The translations under genes were made by a program, and so were the position numbers. This document shows positions 5,065 to 6,169 of a stretch of DNA of 6,169 bases, one piece after another (position 1 is the first letter of the stretch; every line of letters starts with the position of its first letter). The notes under the pieces are model-generated. The model searched no databases. It saw nothing but the letters and a program-made list of their open reading frames with translations, and was not told the DNA's origin. This DNA comes from Microcaldota archaeon. Lineage in GTDB: Archaea > Iainarchaeota > Iainarchaeia > JAADDC01. The DNA is taken from positions 1-6,169 of the forward strand of contig JALUER010000013.1 in assembly GCA_027043825.1 (NCBI GenBank), given 5' to 3'.

Positions 5065-5476
5065 TTCCCTCGATCCACGCCCTGAACTTGTTTAGATCCC
5101 TCGAGCGGGAAGAGAGCCGGGCGTGGTCGAAGTCCAGGAAGACGACCCGTCCCCTCCAAAAACCCACGTGTTTCTCCGGGTGGCGGAGCTCCCGGTGTTC
5201 TATCCTCGCCGAGGAGAGCTTTTTAATTGCCTCCTCGATCCTCGGGGCGAGGGAGAGGACTTCTTCCCTCGGTAGGTCGCCCAGGAGGACCTTCACCGTG
5301 GGCCGGAGCAGGAAGGGAGGGACGAGGAGGGGAGGGGGAGAGAGCCCGTGGAGGGAGGCCTTCCAGGTAAGGACGAACTCCCTGAAGATCCTCCGAAGGT
5401 TTCCGTCGTGCGGGTACTTTATAACGATGAAGGGAGTGACGATTACCGTGTTACGGGCGTTCCTCTTTATCCTCAT
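5027..5476 (-). CDS. Minimal kinase-like protein (archaeal COG2112-type predicted Ser/Thr kinase)
   Basis: A 149-residue protein resembling the archaeal predicted kinase family related to Rio/Bud32-type kinases. The C-lobe is recognisable. RIEHRELRHPEKHVGF (91-106) resembles the family's H-G-E-L...K-H-V catalytic loop as I remember it. RVVFLDFDHARLSSRSRDLNKF (110-131) provides a DFG-like D115-F-D, followed by the conserved Asn. In the N-lobe only VIVTPFIVIKYP with candidate ATP-binding K20, and FREF with candidate E33, are present. No glycine-rich loop precedes them. The middle is Pro/Leu-rich (LSPPPLLVPPFLLRPTVKVLLGD). The start is firm: upstream the frame reaches a TAA at 5509-5507 with no ATG, GTG or TTG between. 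The ATG overlaps the PHP gene's 3' end by 26 bases, indicating one operon; its own 3' end overlaps trm1. Catalytic activity is uncertain. Confidence 0.65.
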   Translation of the reverse strand: MRIKRNARNTVIVTPFIVIKYPHDGNLRRIFREFVLTWKASLHGLSPPPLLVPPFLLRPTVKVLLGDLPREEVLSLAPRIEEAIKKLSSARIEHRELRHPEKHVGFWRGRVVFLDFDHARLSSRSRDLNKFRAWIEGIKKSLRGSGGRR

Positions 5477-6122
5477 GGGGAATGACCCCCAACACGTGGA
5501 GGGCTTTTATGATGGGGACGGTGAGGTGGACGAAGGGAGAAGAGTAGCCACCTACGGGTCGGGTTCTCCCCCTTCTCAAATGTTCATAAAGCTCTTCTTC
5601 GTCGGAGAACGGAGGAACTTCGGTAAAAGCCCTCCCCACCTCCAGAGGTGTGTGGGCGTCGGATCCTCCCACCATAGGGTACCTCCTTTCCTCCGCGAAC
5701 CTTCTCGCTTCTTCTTCGAAGCGAGGAAGGACATACCTACCATTCTTCACCTCAATGAGGACGTCCTTCTTTGGGAGGTCTCTATATCTCAGTAGCAGGG
5801 CAGTCCTCGCCCGAAAGCGGTCAAAGGGGTGGGGAATGACGATGAGACCACCCTGTTCTAAAATTCTGTCAAAGGTCTCTCCGGGAGAAAGTCCCCTCGG
5901 TACCTCCTCGGTGAGGAAGAGCCCGATGACCTCACCGGCCGTGGTCTTTATTTCTTCACCTGGAACTACGAGGACCTCACCCGAGGGGACGGGTGTGAGC
6001 TTGTTGTGGTCCGTTACGGCTATGGCGTGAAGTCCCCTCTTCCTGGCAAGGGAGAGGAGCCTCTTCGGCGGCATCATACCATCCCTCGAATACCACGTGT
6101 GGCTGTGGAGGTCGACAAGCAC
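5451..6122 (-). CDS. PHP-domain metal-dependent phosphoesterase
   Basis: The PHP (polymerase and histidinol phosphatase) fold hydrolyses phosphoester bonds with up to three metal ions. In this 223-residue protein the ligand motifs appear in order: DLHSHTWYSRDG (4-15, H6 and H8), AVTDHN (35-40, D38 and H39), PGEEI (54-58, E56), VIPHPFDRFR (95-104, H98) and GGSDAHT (152-158, D155 and H157). It most resembles small stand-alone PHP hydrolases such as the TrpH/YciV-like group; the substrate (nucleotide, oligonucleotide or sugar phosphate) is unknown. I chose the GTG at 6122 because homology begins at once and a clear TATA box lies 25 bases upstream; a TTG at 6140 in the same frame would sit between TATA box and predicted transcription start. 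The downstream kinase-like gene overlaps it by 26 bases. The C-terminal tail (about 193-223) lies beyond the PHP motifs. Confidence 0.9.
   Translation of the reverse strand: MLVDLHSHTWYSRDGMMPPKRLLSLARKRGLHAIAVTDHNKLTPVPSGEVLVVPGEEIKTTAGEVIGLFLTEEVPRGLSPGETFDRILEQGGLIVIPHPFDRFRARTALLLRYRDLPKKDVLIEVKNGRYVLPRFEEEARRFAEERRYPMVGGSDAHTPLEVGRAFTEVPPFSDEEELYEHLRRGRTRPVGGYSSPFVHLTVPIIKALHVLGVIPHEDKEERP
5477..5490 (-). promoter_or_regulatory. Possible ribosome-binding site and short hairpin before the kinase-like gene
   Basis: On the minus strand the start codon is preceded directly by GGGGGTCATTCCCC. The G-run (5486-5490) is a crude Shine-Dalgarno candidate about ten bases before the ATG. It can also pair with the CCCC beside the start codon, a 4-bp stem with a 5-base loop. 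Both readings are inference. The stretch lies inside the PHP coding region, so it may be coincidence. Confidence 0.25.
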
Positions 6123-6143
6123 AAAAAATGCTCCCACCAAAAT

Positions 6144-6150
6144 CTATATA
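6144..6150 (-). promoter_or_regulatory. TATA box of the PHP/kinase-like operon
   Basis: Minus strand tatatag, the best TATA match in the window, centred 25 bases before the GTG at 6122. It implies a leaderless transcript for the two-gene operon. The rest of the window edge (6151-6169) shows only GC-rich sequence with no recognisable gene. Confidence 0.7.
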
Positions 6151-6169
6151 GCCCGACTCTCCCCCACCC

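Noticed and set aside
5165..5198. H-R-E-L and K-H-V in the kinase-like protein read as a decayed HxD...N catalytic loop
   Set aside because: From memory, the COG2112-type archaeal family itself has H-G-E-L and K-H-V here, so this is probably family-normal rather than decay.
5061..5795. Plus-strand open frame of about 244 codons opposite the PHP and kinase-like genes
   Set aside because: Low-complexity Arg/Ser-rich translation spanning two real genes; no promoter at its start.
6123..6140. TTG start for the PHP gene at 6140
   Set aside because: It would lie between the TATA box and the predicted transcription start, and adds six residues outside the PHP domain.
1..6169. CRISPR array, tRNA, rRNA, insertion sequence or long repeats
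   Set aside because: None seen on either strand; gaps between genes are 59 bp or shorter and filled by promoters.

Overview
The window looks like chromosomal core DNA from a thermophilic archaeon. It carries an archaeal/eukaryotic-type ribosomal protein (L35Ae), an archaeal Trm1 tRNA methyltransferase, and an archaeal RNase HII ending in a PCNA-binding-type motif. AT-rich TATA-like boxes sit about 25-27 bases before start codons. The DNA is GC-rich, arginine is largely encoded by AGG, and proteins are rich in Glu, Lys and Arg, which fits a thermophile. The content is euryarchaeal-like (ScpA/ScpB condensin partners), but the species cannot be named from this sequence.

Layout. Positions 1-752 (+): the 3' end of scpA and all of scpB, joined by an ATGA overlap. 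Positions 733-1140 (-): an Hsp20-type small heat-shock protein whose 3' end overlaps scpB convergently. Positions 1200-1853 (-): RNase HII, divergent across a 32-bp spacer from a Bcp/PrxQ-type peroxiredoxin at 1886-2341 (+). Then, all on +, come ribosomal protein L35Ae (2374-2634), a MATE-family exporter (2666-4003) and Trm1 (4027-5064). Trm1 overlaps tail-to-tail with a two-gene minus-strand operon: a PHP-domain metal-dependent hydrolase (6122-5451) followed by a very small kinase-like protein (5476-5027). Virtually all of the window is coding; the longest gap is 59 bp.

Regulation. Seven genes or operons each have a TATA-like box centred 25-27 bases upstream of the preferred start codon. Transcription should therefore begin at or next to the start codon, giving leaderless mRNAs. 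This spacing supports GTG starts for rnhB, the MATE gene, trm1 and the PHP gene, which agrees with where protein-family homology begins. The two genes without a TATA box (scpB and the kinase-like gene) overlap the gene before them and are probably translated by coupling or re-initiation from an operon mRNA.

The genes are mostly housekeeping: chromosome segregation, ribonucleotide removal, peroxide detoxification, the ribosome, tRNA modification and export. The less ordinary items are the PHP/mini-kinase pair, a Trm1 lacking the cysteine-rich insert, a peroxiredoxin lacking the usual resolving cysteine, and the fusion of stop codons with promoters. There is no mobile element, CRISPR array, tRNA or rRNA, and no sign of a large undescribed system.
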